Of a stretch of 64,000 bases of DNA, positions 1 through 8,996 are shown one piece after another. Position 1 is the first letter of the stretch. Each line of letters begins with the position of its first letter. Below the pieces are notes generated by a model. It saw only the letters and a program-made list of their open reading frames with translations. It had not been told where the DNA came from and searched no databases. Source of the stretch: Telluria beijingensis (GTDB lineage Bacteria > Pseudomonadota > Gammaproteobacteria > Burkholderiales > Burkholderiaceae_D); contig NZ_CP132480.1 in assembly GCF_030770395.1 (NCBI RefSeq), forward strand, positions 1,820,891 to 1,884,890, written 5' to 3'. A program made the position numbers and the translations under genes.

Positions 1-691
1 CGCCGCTGGCGAGATCGGAGAAGACTTCCGCCAGGATCTCGTACTGCGAGACCTTGTCGTTGACGATGGCCTTCAGCTTGTTGCCGACCGGGTAGAAGAA
101 CAGGTTGGCCAGGCCGACGCCGTACACGGTCGACACAAAGGCGACCGCGATGCCGGAACCCAGGCGCGCCGGGTCGGACAGGTTTTCCATCACGTGGATC
201 AGGCCCAGCACGGCGCCCAGGATGCCGATCGTCGGCGAATAGCCGGCCGCCGATTCCCAGATGCGCGCCGCCTGGCGCTGGGCGAATTCATAGCCGTTGA
301 TCTCGTGCTCCAGCAGGCTGCGCAGTTTATCCGGCGCGATGCCGTCCACCACCAGCCGCAAGCCCTTGGCCACGAAGGGGTCGGCCTTGGCCATATACTG
401 TTCCAGCGACAGCAGGCCGTCGCGGCGCGCCGTCTGGCTCCACAGGGTGATGTCGCGCGACAGTTTCTGGCGACCGTTCCTGGGCGGCATGAAGACCCAG
501 CGCAGCATGCCCAGGCCGCGCAGGAAGGTGCGCGACTCGCTCTGCAGCAGCACGGCGCCGAAGGTGCCGACGACGACAATGGCGAACGCGGCCGGCTGCA
601 TCAGCGATGCGAACCTGCCGCCGTCCAGCGTGTAACCGAGGAAGATGCCGGCAATCGCCAGCACCAGGCCGACTACGCTGGCCCAGTCCAT
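1..691 (-). CDS. motC: MotA-family flagellar stator protein (MotC-like), 3' end cut by window edge
   Basis: Inner-membrane proton-channel subunit of the flagellar motor (MotA/TolQ/ExbB superfamily). Translating from the ATG at 689-691 gives MDWASVVGLVLAIAGIFLGY, a first membrane helix, then a second helix (PAAFAIVVVGTFGAVLL), a charged cytoplasmic loop with LWSQTARRDGLLSLE, and the conserved GILGAVLGLIHVMENL helix. About 230 codons are present and the stop is off the window, so perhaps 15 to 20 residues are missing. A GGGAG lies just upstream of the start, and the start overlaps the end of fliA by 19 bases, so the two are translationally coupled. The position after fliA is typical of the second stator pair motCD of polar-flagellate bacteria; the motD partner would lie off the window. 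MotC rather than MotA is inferred from context. Confidence 0.88.
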   Translation of the reverse strand, partial: MDWASVVGLVLAIAGIFLGYTLDGGRFASLMQPAAFAIVVVGTFGAVLLQSESRTFLRGLGMLRWVFMPPRNGRQKLSRDITLWSQTARRDGLLSLEQYMAKADPFVAKGLRLVVDGIAPDKLRSLLEHEINGYEFAQRQAARIWESAAGYSPTIGILGAVLGLIHVMENLSDPARLGSGIAVAFVSTVYGVGLANLFFYPVGNKLKAIVNDKVSQYEILAEVFSDLASG

Positions 692-1401
692 ATATGCTCC
701 CGCAAGGTGGTGCGCAGGCGCGCAACGGCTTGCGTGTGCAACTGCGACACGCGCGATTCGCTGACGCCCATGACGGCGCCGATTTCCTTCAGGTTCAGCT
801 CTTCTTCGTAGTACAGGCCCATCAGGAGCTTCTCGCGCGGCGGCAGGTTGTCGATGGCCTCGATCACCGCGTGGCGGAAGTCGGTTTCCATCAGGCCGCG
901 CAGCGGGTCGCTGTCGTCCACCGCATAGCGGTCGAGGAAGTTGCCGTCGCCATCGTCGTCATGGAAGTCTTCGTAATAGACCAGCTGGTGGCCGCCCGAG
1001 TCGGCCAGCATTTCCTGGTAATCCTCGAGCGAGAGCTTGAGCGATTTCGCCACTTCGGATTCGCTCGGCGGCCGGCCCAGGCGCTGCTGCAGCTCGTGCA
1101 TCGCGCTCTCGACCTTGCGCATGTTCTGGCGCGTGCTGCGCGGCATCCAGTCGCTGCTGCGCAGCTCGTCCAGCATGGCGCCGCGGATGCGCAGCACCGC
1201 ATAGGTCTCGAACTGCGCGCCGTGGTTGTCTTCGTAGCGGTTGATCGCGTCCAGCAGGCCGATCATGCCGGCTTGCACCAGGTCATCCACTTCCACCGAA
1301 GGCGGCAGCTTGGCCTTCATGTGGTGGGCAAGGCGCTTTACCAACGGCATATGCTCCGTCAGCAAAGAATTCTTGTCCGCTTTCCCTTTGACCGTGTACA
1401 T
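673..1401 (-). CDS. fliA: RNA polymerase sigma factor FliA (sigma-28)
   Basis: Flagellar sigma factor that directs RNA polymerase to late (class III) flagellar and chemotaxis promoters; in the family it is held by the anti-sigma factor FlgM until the hook is complete. The 242-residue product has the normal length. Region 2 is visible in LVQAGMIGLLDAINRYED and FETYAVLRIRGAMLDELR; region 3 follows (WMPRSTRQNMRKVESAMHEL), and region 4 has the helix-turn-helix LNLKEIGAVMGVSESRVSQL near the C terminus. It lies 48 bases downstream of flhG and overlaps the motC-like gene. No strong ribosome binding site precedes the ATG. Confidence 0.95.
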   Translation of the reverse strand: MYTVKGKADKNSLLTEHMPLVKRLAHHMKAKLPPSVEVDDLVQAGMIGLLDAINRYEDNHGAQFETYAVLRIRGAMLDELRSSDWMPRSTRQNMRKVESAMHELQQRLGRPPSESEVAKSLKLSLEDYQEMLADSGGHQLVYYEDFHDDDGDGNFLDRYAVDDSDPLRGLMETDFRHAVIEAIDNLPPREKLLMGLYYEEELNLKEIGAVMGVSESRVSQLHTQAVARLRTTLREHIWTGPA

Positions 1402-1449
1402 GCTGGTGTGAGTCTTTTCTGTGCTTGTGCTGTAAGTTGTCGTTGTCGA

Positions 1450-2271
1450 TCAAGAACCGAAGTGGCCCGCGCTGCCCTGCTTGCCCAACTGCGGCATGGC
1501 GTGCAGTGCGAACTTGCCTGCCAGCTGGCGAAACGCCACCGAGGCGCCAGCCAGCGGGAAGGCGTCGACCACGGCCCGGCCCAGGCGCGCGGCCCGGTGC
1601 AAGTACTCGTCGGCCGGCACCGAGCCCATGAAACTGAGCTTGACGGCAAGGTAACGTGTTGCTGCTGCTGACATATTATCGTATACCACCTTGGCCTCTG
1701 CCTCTGTCGCACCGGTAACGAGAATGCCGAAGGGGCGGCGGCCCAGTTCCATCGACAGCCGTTTCACCAGGGAATACGCATTCGTGATCGAGGCCGCGCT
1801 GGTGGACACCTGCACCACGATCTCGGACTCAAGCATCGCGGCCACCGGGAAATCGCCGTCCGGGCCGAGTTCCGCATCCACGATCACGATGCCGGATTGC
1901 AGCGCCAGCACGTCGAAGGTATTGCCCAGGCGGCGCGCCTCGGTCGCCGTTTCGGGCGCGCCCATCGGCACCACCGAGAAGCCCTGCGGCGCGGGGCGGA
2001 TCACCTGGTTGAGCGCGCTTTCCTGGCGCGCCACCTGCAGCAGCGAGGCGCTGCGGTTCAGGCCGAGGCGGCGCGCGACGCCATACTCGACTTCGCAGGC
2101 GTCGACGATCAGCACTTCGTTGCCGGTCTGGGCCAGCGAAGCGCCCAGGTTGACCAGCATGGCGCCCTTGTCGTCTTCGGGCGTGGCGGAGAGAAACGTG
2201 ACCACGCGCGGACGCGGGCCTTGCAGCATGCGGCGCAGGCCTTCGGCCTGGTCGAAGTCGAAACTAGCCAA
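1450..2271 (-). CDS. flhG: FlhG, MinD/ParA-like flagellar number regulator, TTG start, degenerate P-loop
   Basis: MinD-like protein that limits flagellar number and works with the GTPase FlhF. The start is TTG (2269-2271), which overlaps the flhF TAG stop (2264-2266) and follows a GAGGT at suitable spacing. It is needed to include the family's N-terminal DQAxxLR motif, seen as DQAEGLRRML at residues 8-15, which in characterised FlhG proteins stimulates the FlhF GTPase. The ParA fold is visible (LVNLGASLAQTGNEVLIVDA; GIVIVDAELGPDG). The expected deviant Walker A (KGGxGKT) is replaced by TPEDDKGAMLVN near residues 30-41, so ATP binding is doubtful. The rest of the 273 residues fits the family, and gene order supports the call. 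Confidence 0.88.
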   Translation of the reverse strand: MASFDFDQAEGLRRMLQGPRPRVVTFLSATPEDDKGAMLVNLGASLAQTGNEVLIVDACEVEYGVARRLGLNRSASLLQVARQESALNQVIRPAPQGFSVVPMGAPETATEARRLGNTFDVLALQSGIVIVDAELGPDGDFPVAAMLESEIVVQVSTSAASITNAYSLVKRLSMELGRRPFGILVTGATEAEAKVVYDNMSAAATRYLAVKLSFMGSVPADEYLHRAARLGRAVVDAFPLAGASVAFRQLAGKFALHAMPQLGKQGSAGHFGS

Positions 2272-3670
2272 GGTTCACCTCGCGTGCGCCGGCGGTTTGG
2301 GCTGCGGCCATCATCAGCGGCAGGTCAGTATCGGCAAACTGCGCATTGGTGGCGTTGGCGCGGTTGCGGAAGGCGCGGTCCACCAGCAGGTTGCGGTCGG
2401 CCACGTGCAGGTCTTCCGGCACGCGCTGGCCGTTCGAGATGTAGTGCAGGTTCAGCTTCTGGCGCACCACGACGTCGAGCACGCCGCCGATCGAGGCGGC
2501 TTCGTCCATCTTGGTCATGATCGCGCCGTGCAGGCCGCTGCCCTGGTAGGCGCGCACCACTTCGTTCAGCGTTTCGTTGGTCGAGGTCGAATTCAGGCAC
2601 AGCAGGCGCTTCACCTCGGCGCCCGAGCTCGACAGCATCGCGACCTGCTCGGCCACCATGTGGTCGCGCTGCGACATGCCGATGGTGTCGATCAGCACGG
2701 TGTGCTTGTTGCGCAGTTCCTTCAGGGCGATGCGCAGGTCGGCTTCGTCCTTCACCGAGTGCACCATCACGCCCAGGATCTTGCCGTAGATGCGCAGTTG
2801 CTCGTGGCCGCCGATACGGTAAGCATCGGTGGTGATCAGGGCCAGCTTGTCCGGGCCGTGGCGCATCACGCAGCGCGCGGCCAGCTTGGCGGTGGTCGTG
2901 GTCTTGCCGACGCCGGTCGGGCCGACCAGGGCGTACACGCCGCCCTGCTCGAGCAGCGCGTCTTCGTTGCCGATGGTGGTCAGGTTGCGGGCCAGCACGG
3001 TCTTGACCCAGCGCATGGCTTCGGCGGCATCCTTGGTCGCCGGCATTTTTTCAATGAGATAGCGCGCCAGGGTGGCCGAGAAACCGGCGGCCAGCATCTC
3101 GCGCAGCACGGCGGCCTTCTGCGGCTCGCGCTGCGAGGTGGCGTTCCACGACAGTTCGGCCAGTTGGCTTTCCATCATGCCGCGCATGGCGCGAATCTCG
3201 CTCATCATCCCGTTCATTTCGGCGGCGGCCGATTCCTTGGCCTGGGCGATGGCGGCGCTCATCATCGAGGTCATGGCGCTCATGTCGATGGTCGGCTCGG
3301 CGGCCGGAGCGCGGCGCTCGGCGTAGGTCGGGGCGGCTTCGGCGTAGGCTTGGGCGGCTTGCTTTGGCGCGGCGAAGGCCGGTGCGGCCGGCGCGGCTTG
3401 CACTGGCGCGCTGTCCTGCAGCCGACGCGACAAGAATGGCGCGGGGGCCGGCAGCTCGTCCAGGTGCTGCAGCTGCGGGGCCGGCTGGGCCATGTCGGAG
3501 TCGGCGGCCGGGGCGGCCAGCGAAGCCACGTCGTCATTGTCCAGCGCCAGGATCTCGACCTGGCCGTCGACTGGACGGTTGGAGAGGATGACGGCATCCG
3601 GCCCCAGGGCTTCGCGCACCTTGCGCAATGCATCTCGGGAAGTTGCTGCCGTAAATTTCTTCACCTTCAT
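2264..3670 (-). CDS. flhF: Flagellar biosynthesis protein FlhF (SRP-type GTPase)
   Basis: SRP-family GTPase that recruits the first flagellar components to the cell pole. The 468-residue protein has the usual layout: a basic N-terminal B domain starting MKVKKFTAATSRDALRKVRE, a variable Ala/Pro-rich middle (about residues 60-170), and an NG GTPase domain with P-loop GPTGVGKTTTTAKLA near residue 250, LITTDAYRIGGHEQLRIY, the G3 motif VLIDTIGMSQRD and the G4-type MTKMDEAASIGG. A GGAG lies 7 bases before the ATG. It overlaps flhG by 8 bases. It is separated from flhA by a 335-base gap that contains three family A repeat units. Confidence 0.96.
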   Translation of the reverse strand: MKVKKFTAATSRDALRKVREALGPDAVILSNRPVDGQVEILALDNDDVASLAAPAADSDMAQPAPQLQHLDELPAPAPFLSRRLQDSAPVQAAPAAPAFAAPKQAAQAYAEAAPTYAERRAPAAEPTIDMSAMTSMMSAAIAQAKESAAAEMNGMMSEIRAMRGMMESQLAELSWNATSQREPQKAAVLREMLAAGFSATLARYLIEKMPATKDAAEAMRWVKTVLARNLTTIGNEDALLEQGGVYALVGPTGVGKTTTTAKLAARCVMRHGPDKLALITTDAYRIGGHEQLRIYGKILGVMVHSVKDEADLRIALKELRNKHTVLIDTIGMSQRDHMVAEQVAMLSSSGAEVKRLLCLNSTSTNETLNEVVRAYQGSGLHGAIMTKMDEAASIGGVLDVVVRQKLNLHYISNGQRVPEDLHVADRNLLVDRAFRNRANATNAQFADTDLPLMMAAAQTAGAREVNLG

Positions 3671-3819
3671 CTGGTTCTCCGCGCTTCAGTCTGTTCTGCA
3701 TGACGGGCACGATGCCTGTCGATAGGAAGCATTATTGACGATGCACTGAGGAAACCATCAGGGGAAAAGGATGGGGAAAAGGGTCCATTTCCCGAATTCA
3801 GAAAAAACGATACTTACAT

Positions 3820-3989
3820 GTAGGGTTGGCGGCTTCGCCGCCGACGCGTTCAGTTCCGGCTGGCGTTGTGGCGACGCCGCTGCTGGTCGAACGCGTCGGC
3901 GGGGAACCCGCCAACCCTACGCCTACGGTGAGGGTTCTGGGGAAGTTGATACTGTTTGAACGCGTGGGCGGGGGACCCGCCCACCCTAC
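3820..3989. repeat. Three family A REP-like palindromes in the flhA-flhF gap
   Basis: The 335-base gap 3671-4005 holds no gene. It carries three units of a dispersed hairpin element: 3820-3852 on the plus strand (GTAGGGTTGGCGGC, loop TTC, GCCGCCGACGCGTTCA), and 3887-3920 and 3955-3989 inverted (tails TCGAACGCGTCGGC and TTTGAACGCGTGGGC, heads CAACCCTAC and CACCCTAC). The same asymmetric unit recurs around the RAYT at 24.4-25.1 kb and at other gaps in this window. In the minus-strand flagellar transcript the units would fold into stable hairpins between flhA and flhF. Confidence 0.85.
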
Positions 3990-4005
3990 CCACAGCAGAC
4001 GCCGA

Positions 4006-6120
4006 TTACATCGGCACGCCGACCAGGCTGGTCACGCGAATCGTCTTGCTCTCCGGTACCTCGGCATGCGACAGCACCTTCAGCTGCGGCACAGCGCGGC
4101 GCAGGAAGCGCGACAGCAGCACGCGCAGCGGGGCCGGCACCAGCAGCACCGGGGTATGGCCCATCTGCTCCTGCTGGTTGGCCGAGTTGGCCGCCTGCTG
4201 GGCGATGGTGTCGGCCAGGCCCGGCTCGATGCCGGTGCCGTCGCCGCCGGCGCCCATGGCCTGCATCAGCAGACGCTCGAGGCGGTTGTCCAGGGTCATC
4301 ACCGACAGCTCGTTCTCGCCCGGGAACAGCTGCTGGACGATGGCGCGGCCCAGGGCCACACGCACCACGGCGGTCAGTTCGGACGGATCCTGCGTCATGC
4401 CCGAGTGCTCCGACAGCGCCTCGATGATCGAGCGCATGTCGCGGATGTGCACGCCTTCGAGCAGCAGGTTCTGCAGCACTTTCTGCAGGGTCGACAGCGA
4501 GACGACTTTCGGCACCAGGTCTTCGACCAGCTTCGGCGTATCCTTGGCCAGGTGGTCCAGCAGCGCCTGCACTTCCATGCGGCCCAGCAGTTCCGACGCG
4601 TGCATCGTGATCAGGTGGTTCAGGTGGGTCGCCACCACGGTGCCGGCGTCGACCACGGTATAGCCCATGCTCTGCGCTTCGTCGCGCAGGCTGGCTTCGA
4701 TCCAGGTGGCCGGCAGGCCGAAGGCCGGATCGGTGGTCACCAGGCCCGGCAGCGTGCCGCTGGCCATGCCCGGGTTGATCGCCAGGAACTGGCCGTTCAT
4801 CGCTTCGCCGCTGCCGACTTCCACGCCCTTGAGCGTGATGCGGTAGGCCGACGGTTTGAGTTCCAGGTTGTCGCGGATGTGCACCGGCGGCGCCAGGAAG
4901 CCCACTTCTTGCGCGAACTTCTTGCGGATGCCCTTGATGCGCTTGAGCAATTCGCCGCCCTGGTTCTTGTCCACCAGCGGAATCAGGCGGTAGCCGACTT
5001 CCAGGCCCAGGGTGTCGACCGGCATCACGTCCTGCCAGGTCGCTTCTTCGCTCTCGGCCGGGGCCTGCTTGGCGGCGGTGGCGTCGGCGGCGGCTGCGGC
5101 GGCGGCTTCTTCCGCGGCCGGCGCGGCCTTGCGGCGCTTGGAGATCATGTAGCCGGCGCCGGCCAGCGAACCGGCCAGCAGCAGGAACACCAGGTTCGGC
5201 ATGCCCGGGATCAGGCCCAGGCCGCCGATGATGGCGGCGGTGATGTACATCGATTCCGGACGCGCCATCAGCTGGTTGGTCAGCTGCGAGCTCACGTCTT
5301 CGTCGTTGGCGACGCGCGACACGACCATACCGGCCGCGATCGAGATGATCAGGGAAGGAATCTGCGCCACCAGGCCGTCACCGATGGCCAGCAGGGTGTA
5401 GATCTTGGTGGCTTCGCCGACGGCCAGGTCGTGCATTACCACGCCAACGATCAGGCCCGCCACCACGTTGATCACCGTGATCATGATGCCGGCCACGGCG
5501 TCGCCCTTGACGTACTTCGAGGCGCCGTCCATGGCGCCGTAGAATTCGGCCTCCTGCGCGACTTCCTGGCGGCGCTTGCGGGCTTCGGCTTCGCCGATCA
5601 GGCCGGCGTTCAGGTCGGCGTCGATCGCCATCTGCTTACCTGGCATCGCGTCCAGGGCGAAGCGTGCACCGACTTCGGCGATACGGCCGGCGCCCTTGGT
5701 CACGACCGAGAAGTTGATGATGGTGAGGATGATGAAGACGACGATGCCGACGGTATAGTTACCGCCGATCAGGAAGTGGCCGAAGGCCTCGACCACCTTG
5801 CCGGCGGCGGCGGAGCCGGTGTGGCCTTCGGTCAGGACAATTCGAGTAGATGCCACATTGAGCGCCAGGCGCAACATCGTGGAGACCAGCAGGATGGCCG
5901 GGAAGGCCAGGAAGTCGAGCGGCTTGACCGTGTACAGCGCGGTCAGCAGCACGATGATCGACAGCGCGATATTGAAGCTGAAGAACACGTCGAGCACGAA
6001 GGCCGGCAACGGCAGGATCATCATCGCCAGCAGCATGATGATCAGGACCGGCGCTGCCGCCTTGCTGCCTTGTGCACCAAGGCCGCTCATCCAGGCTGGC
6101 AGTTTCATGCTATTGGTCAT
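4006..6120 (-). CDS. flhA: Flagellar export gate protein FlhA
   Basis: Large inner-membrane component of the flagellar type III export gate, which couples proton motive force to export and docks chaperone-substrate complexes on its cytoplasmic ring. The 704-residue product has eight predicted membrane helices in the first half (PVLIIMLLAMMILPLPAF onward). The FHIPEP family signature is complete between helices: RIAEVGARFALDAMPGKQMA. A low-complexity linker follows (about residues 320-350, Ala/Glu-rich), then the C-terminal cytoplasmic domain. GGAG precedes the ATG by 7 bases. The gene lies 20 bases downstream of flhB. Confidence 0.97.
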   Translation of the reverse strand: MTNSMKLPAWMSGLGAQGSKAAAPVLIIMLLAMMILPLPAFVLDVFFSFNIALSIIVLLTALYTVKPLDFLAFPAILLVSTMLRLALNVASTRIVLTEGHTGSAAAGKVVEAFGHFLIGGNYTVGIVVFIILTIINFSVVTKGAGRIAEVGARFALDAMPGKQMAIDADLNAGLIGEAEARKRRQEVAQEAEFYGAMDGASKYVKGDAVAGIMITVINVVAGLIVGVVMHDLAVGEATKIYTLLAIGDGLVAQIPSLIISIAAGMVVSRVANDEDVSSQLTNQLMARPESMYITAAIIGGLGLIPGMPNLVFLLLAGSLAGAGYMISKRRKAAPAAEEAAAAAAADATAAKQAPAESEEATWQDVMPVDTLGLEVGYRLIPLVDKNQGGELLKRIKGIRKKFAQEVGFLAPPVHIRDNLELKPSAYRITLKGVEVGSGEAMNGQFLAINPGMASGTLPGLVTTDPAFGLPATWIEASLRDEAQSMGYTVVDAGTVVATHLNHLITMHASELLGRMEVQALLDHLAKDTPKLVEDLVPKVVSLSTLQKVLQNLLLEGVHIRDMRSIIEALSEHSGMTQDPSELTAVVRVALGRAIVQQLFPGENELSVMTLDNRLERLLMQAMGAGGDGTGIEPGLADTIAQQAANSANQQEQMGHTPVLLVPAPLRVLLSRFLRRAVPQLKVLSHAEVPESKTIRVTSLVGVPM

Positions 6121-6140
6121 TCATTCACTCCGTGTTCAGT

Positions 6141-7310
6141 TCAATTCGGCCCCCCTGGCTTTGGCGGCTGCTGCGATGCCGGGTTCAGCGGGTCCATCTC
6201 GTCAGGCACTTTCAGCCTGGTCGGGCGATCCGGGTAATCCCCTTCGCCCTTCTTGTACGCGCGCAACTGGTAGACATAGGCCAGCACTTCCGCCACCGCC
6301 GAGTACAGGTTTTCCGGGATCTCGTCATCGATATCGGTATGCTTGTACAGGGCGCGGGCCAGGGCCGGGGCTTCCATCAGCGTGACCTTGTGTTCCTGGC
6401 CCAGCTCCCGGATCTTGGCCGCCACGTCGTCGATGCCCTTGGCCACCACCCGCGGCGCGCCCTTGCCATCCGTGTACTTCAGCGCCACTGCATAATGGGT
6501 CGGGTTGGTGACGATCACATCTGCAGTAGGAACATTTTGCATCATCCGGCCCCGGGCCATTTCGCGCTGCATCTGCCGAATCTTCCCCTTAATCTGAGGA
6601 TTGCCGTCCGACTCCTTCGATTCCTGGATCATTTCCTGGCGTGTCATTTTCAGTTTGTCTTTCCAATGCCACAACTGATACGGACCATCGATCAGGGCAA
6701 TGAAGCCCAGCGCGCCGACGATGAACAGGAAGGATTTGCCGATCATGTTGCCGACGTGGGCGCTGCTTTCGTTGAGCGGCTCGACCGCCAGGCCCAGCAT
6801 CGCCTCCTTTTGGCCGCTGACAACGATATACGCCACCACGCCGACCACGATGGTCTTGGCGATCGCCTTGAACAGCTCGACCAGGGCGTTTTTCGAGAAC
6901 ATATTGCCAATACCCTTGATCGGGTTCAGCTTGTTGAAGTTTGGCATGAAGGACTTGGCCGAGAACAGCCAGCCGCCGATCAGGAGCGGCGACACCAGGG
7001 CGATGACCATGATGGCGCCCGCGATCGGCAGGCAGGCCAGCAGCACGCCGACCAGGTCATTGAGAATGCGCTCGATCAGGATGTTGGGATTGAAGACCTG
7101 TTCGCGGTCGAGCGTCAGGCCCGACTTGAGCGCCAGGCTCAGTTTACCGACCAGCATGCCGCCAAACGCCCAGAGGCAGGCGCCAGCAGTCATCAGGACG
7201 GTGAAGGTGGCCAGTTCGCGCGACCGGGGAACGTCGCCTTCCTCGCGCGCCTTCTCGATCTTCCGGGGCGATGCGTCTTCTGTCTTCTCTGCGTCGCTAT
7301 CTTCCGACAT
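6141..7310 (-). CDS. flhB: Flagellar export switch protein FlhB
   Basis: Export-apparatus protein that switches substrate class from rod/hook to filament by self-cleavage. The 389-residue protein starts with the family's charged segment (EKTEDASPRKIEKAREEGDV, then PRSREL), has four membrane segments, and carries the autocleavage motif NPTH at residues 269-272 inside VIVTNPTHYAVALKY. A Pro-rich tail follows the cytoplasmic domain. GGAG lies 5 bases upstream of the ATG. It is the first gene of the flhB-flhA-flhF-flhG-fliA-motC run on this strand; I see no clear sigma-54 or sigma-28 promoter directly before it. Confidence 0.97.
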   Translation of the reverse strand: MSEDSDAEKTEDASPRKIEKAREEGDVPRSRELATFTVLMTAGACLWAFGGMLVGKLSLALKSGLTLDREQVFNPNILIERILNDLVGVLLACLPIAGAIMVIALVSPLLIGGWLFSAKSFMPNFNKLNPIKGIGNMFSKNALVELFKAIAKTIVVGVVAYIVVSGQKEAMLGLAVEPLNESSAHVGNMIGKSFLFIVGALGFIALIDGPYQLWHWKDKLKMTRQEMIQESKESDGNPQIKGKIRQMQREMARGRMMQNVPTADVIVTNPTHYAVALKYTDGKGAPRVVAKGIDDVAAKIRELGQEHKVTLMEAPALARALYKHTDIDDEIPENLYSAVAEVLAYVYQLRAYKKGEGDYPDRPTRLKVPDEMDPLNPASQQPPKPGGPN

Positions 7311-7409
7311 GCCTGCTCCAGCAATCTATTTCACATGCGCCTTTGTACCGCGCAAACGGAATTATCGCCGGAATTGCCGTGCGGCTAGAAGAAAAGCAGG
7401 AGGACGAAG

Positions 7410-7428
7410 CGGCCGCAATTTGCGGCCG
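7410..7428 (-). terminator. Possible terminator after the sugar-phosphate transferase gene
   Basis: A perfect 8-bp stem with a 3-base loop (CGGCCGCA, ATT, TGCGGCCG) lies just past the stop codon of the gene at 7435-8724 on the minus strand. It is followed on that strand by a pyrimidine-rich stretch containing CTTTTCTTC rather than a pure U-run. It would separate that gene from flhB. Confidence 0.45.
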
Positions 7429-7434
7429 GAGCGG

Positions 7435-8724
7435 TTACATGCGGCGGCGGATGAAGACCGGAGCTGGCTGCTCGCGGCCGAGGTCGGCCAATGGCGCTGG
7501 CTGGTTGGCCGCGGTCGGCTTGGCGACGCGGGCCGAGACGATGACCGGCGCCACCATGGGGGCGATCGGTGCAATGACGGGCTTGGACATCTTGACGCTG
7601 GACGTGGCGACCGGCGCCAACGGCGCCGCTGCAGCCGGGGCCGAAGCATGGCGGCGGCGTGCGCGCCAGGCCGACACCACCAGGCCGTACACGCCCAGGT
7701 AGAGCGCAAAACTGGCCATCGCCCCCTGCATCAGCACCTCGGGCGCATTCGCATTATTGACGGCCAACACGGCCGGCACCAGGGCGATGCTCCAGGAAAC
7801 CGGCGAGACGCAGGCATTGCGCAGCGGCGCCGGCAGCATGCGCAGGTAGCGCGCGGTGATCGCCGTCTTGACCAGGCTGTGCAGGTGCCAGCTGTCCGGA
7901 TGGCCCGGATGGCGGCGGCACCACAGGCGGCGCACGATCGTGAATACCGTTTCGAACACCGGATAGGCGCAGGCCAGCAGCGGCGCCCAGGCCGAGACCG
8001 ACGGGTTGCGGTAGACCAGCATCACCGACAGCCAGGCCAGCAGGAAGCCGAGCAGGTAGGCGCCGCCGTCGCCGAGGAACAGCTTGCCGAATGGGAAATT
8101 CACCACGAAAAAGCCTGCCGTCACTGCGCAGATCACGAAGCACAGCTGGGCCAGGTGGACGTCGCCGGCGCCCAGGGCGATCACGCCCAGGGTGGCCAGG
8201 CCGATCACGACCGTGCCGCTGGCCAGGCCGTTGAAACCATCGATGATATTGACCGCATTGGCCACGCCGCCCACCGCGAAGGCGGTGAACAGCACCGAGA
8301 ACGGCAGCCAGCCCAGCAGGCCGTCGAGCGGCGCCAGGCCGGTGTGTTGCAGGGTGACGCCGGTCAGGAGCCAGCAGACCGCGCCGCTGGCCACGGTCGC
8401 CAGCAGGCGTGCGCGCACCGAGACGGTGCGGGTGAGATCTTCGGCCAGGCCGAACACGAAGGCCGGCAAGGCGGCCAGCAGCACCGGCAGCAGCAATTCC
8501 TGCTGCGCCTGCGGCATGACGCCGAGCGCCATCCACAGGCCGATCATGATGGCGGCGCCGCCGATGCGCGGGGTCGGGGTGATATGGAATTTCTGCACAC
8601 CGCGCGTCGCGTCAAGCGAATATCGCCCGTGCCAGCGCGTGGTGAACACGAGCAGGAGCGAGCAGATCAGCGATGTGAGAAAGCCGATTTCGAGGCCGGC
8701 CAAGGGGAGGTTATTAATACTCAT
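7435..8724 (-). CDS. MraY/WecA/TagO-family undecaprenyl-phosphate sugar-1-phosphate transferase
   Basis: Polytopic membrane enzyme of glycosyltransferase family 4, which loads a sugar-1-phosphate (typically an N-acetylhexosamine) onto undecaprenyl phosphate to begin cell-surface polysaccharide synthesis. Family motifs are clear: AEDLTRTVSVRARL after an early helix, ANAVNIIDGFNGLASG (Mg-binding NxxDGxxGL), FPFGKLFLGDGGAYLLGF, and the cytoplasmic HPDSWHLHSLV (HxxH-like). The 429 residues are longer than WecA because of an Ala/Pro-rich C-terminal tail of about 75 residues. It starts MSINNLPLAG with no strong ribosome binding site. No polysaccharide operon is visible around it, so the substrate is unknown. 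Confidence 0.85.
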   Translation of the reverse strand: MSINNLPLAGLEIGFLTSLICSLLLVFTTRWHGRYSLDATRGVQKFHITPTPRIGGAAIMIGLWMALGVMPQAQQELLLPVLLAALPAFVFGLAEDLTRTVSVRARLLATVASGAVCWLLTGVTLQHTGLAPLDGLLGWLPFSVLFTAFAVGGVANAVNIIDGFNGLASGTVVIGLATLGVIALGAGDVHLAQLCFVICAVTAGFFVVNFPFGKLFLGDGGAYLLGFLLAWLSVMLVYRNPSVSAWAPLLACAYPVFETVFTIVRRLWCRRHPGHPDSWHLHSLVKTAITARYLRMLPAPLRNACVSPVSWSIALVPAVLAVNNANAPEVLMQGAMASFALYLGVYGLVVSAWRARRRHASAPAAAAPLAPVATSSVKMSKPVIAPIAPMVAPVIVSARVAKPTAANQPAPLADLGREQPAPVFIRRRM

Positions 8725-8931
8725 AGAACCACTTTGTTAACTCGTCAATTCTATCGCATTTCTCGTTGATCATCCGGCAAACGTGCCCGCGCCGGGATTC
8801 TATCGCAATGTCACAAATGCTCTGTTCCGCGATGCAAGCCATTGATTGTGCAAGAACAATTCGACGATTCTAAGGAGATTGCGTTTAGCCAATCAATCAC
8901 CCTGAAACTTCTCCTAATATTTCTCCACAAT

Positions 8932-8960
8932 TTGTTACACTTTTTCCTCGGTGATATTTG
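8932..8960 (+). promoter_or_regulatory. Possible sigma-70 promoter before the exported unknown protein
   Basis: TTGTTA (8932-8937), a 17-base spacer and TATTTG (8955-8960) lie in an AT-rich gap (8725-8996). Each hexamer matches consensus at about four positions. Transcription would start near 8967, 30 bases before the ATG at 8997. Confidence 0.3.
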
Positions 8961-8996
8961 GATAGTTTTATTTCCCGTTCACAAATAAAACCTGCC

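Noticed and set aside
1691..3703. Long plus-strand reading (about 670 codons) opposite flhF/flhG
   Set aside because: It is antisense to two well-supported flagellar genes and is rich in His/Gln/Arg, as expected for the reverse frame of high-GC genes.
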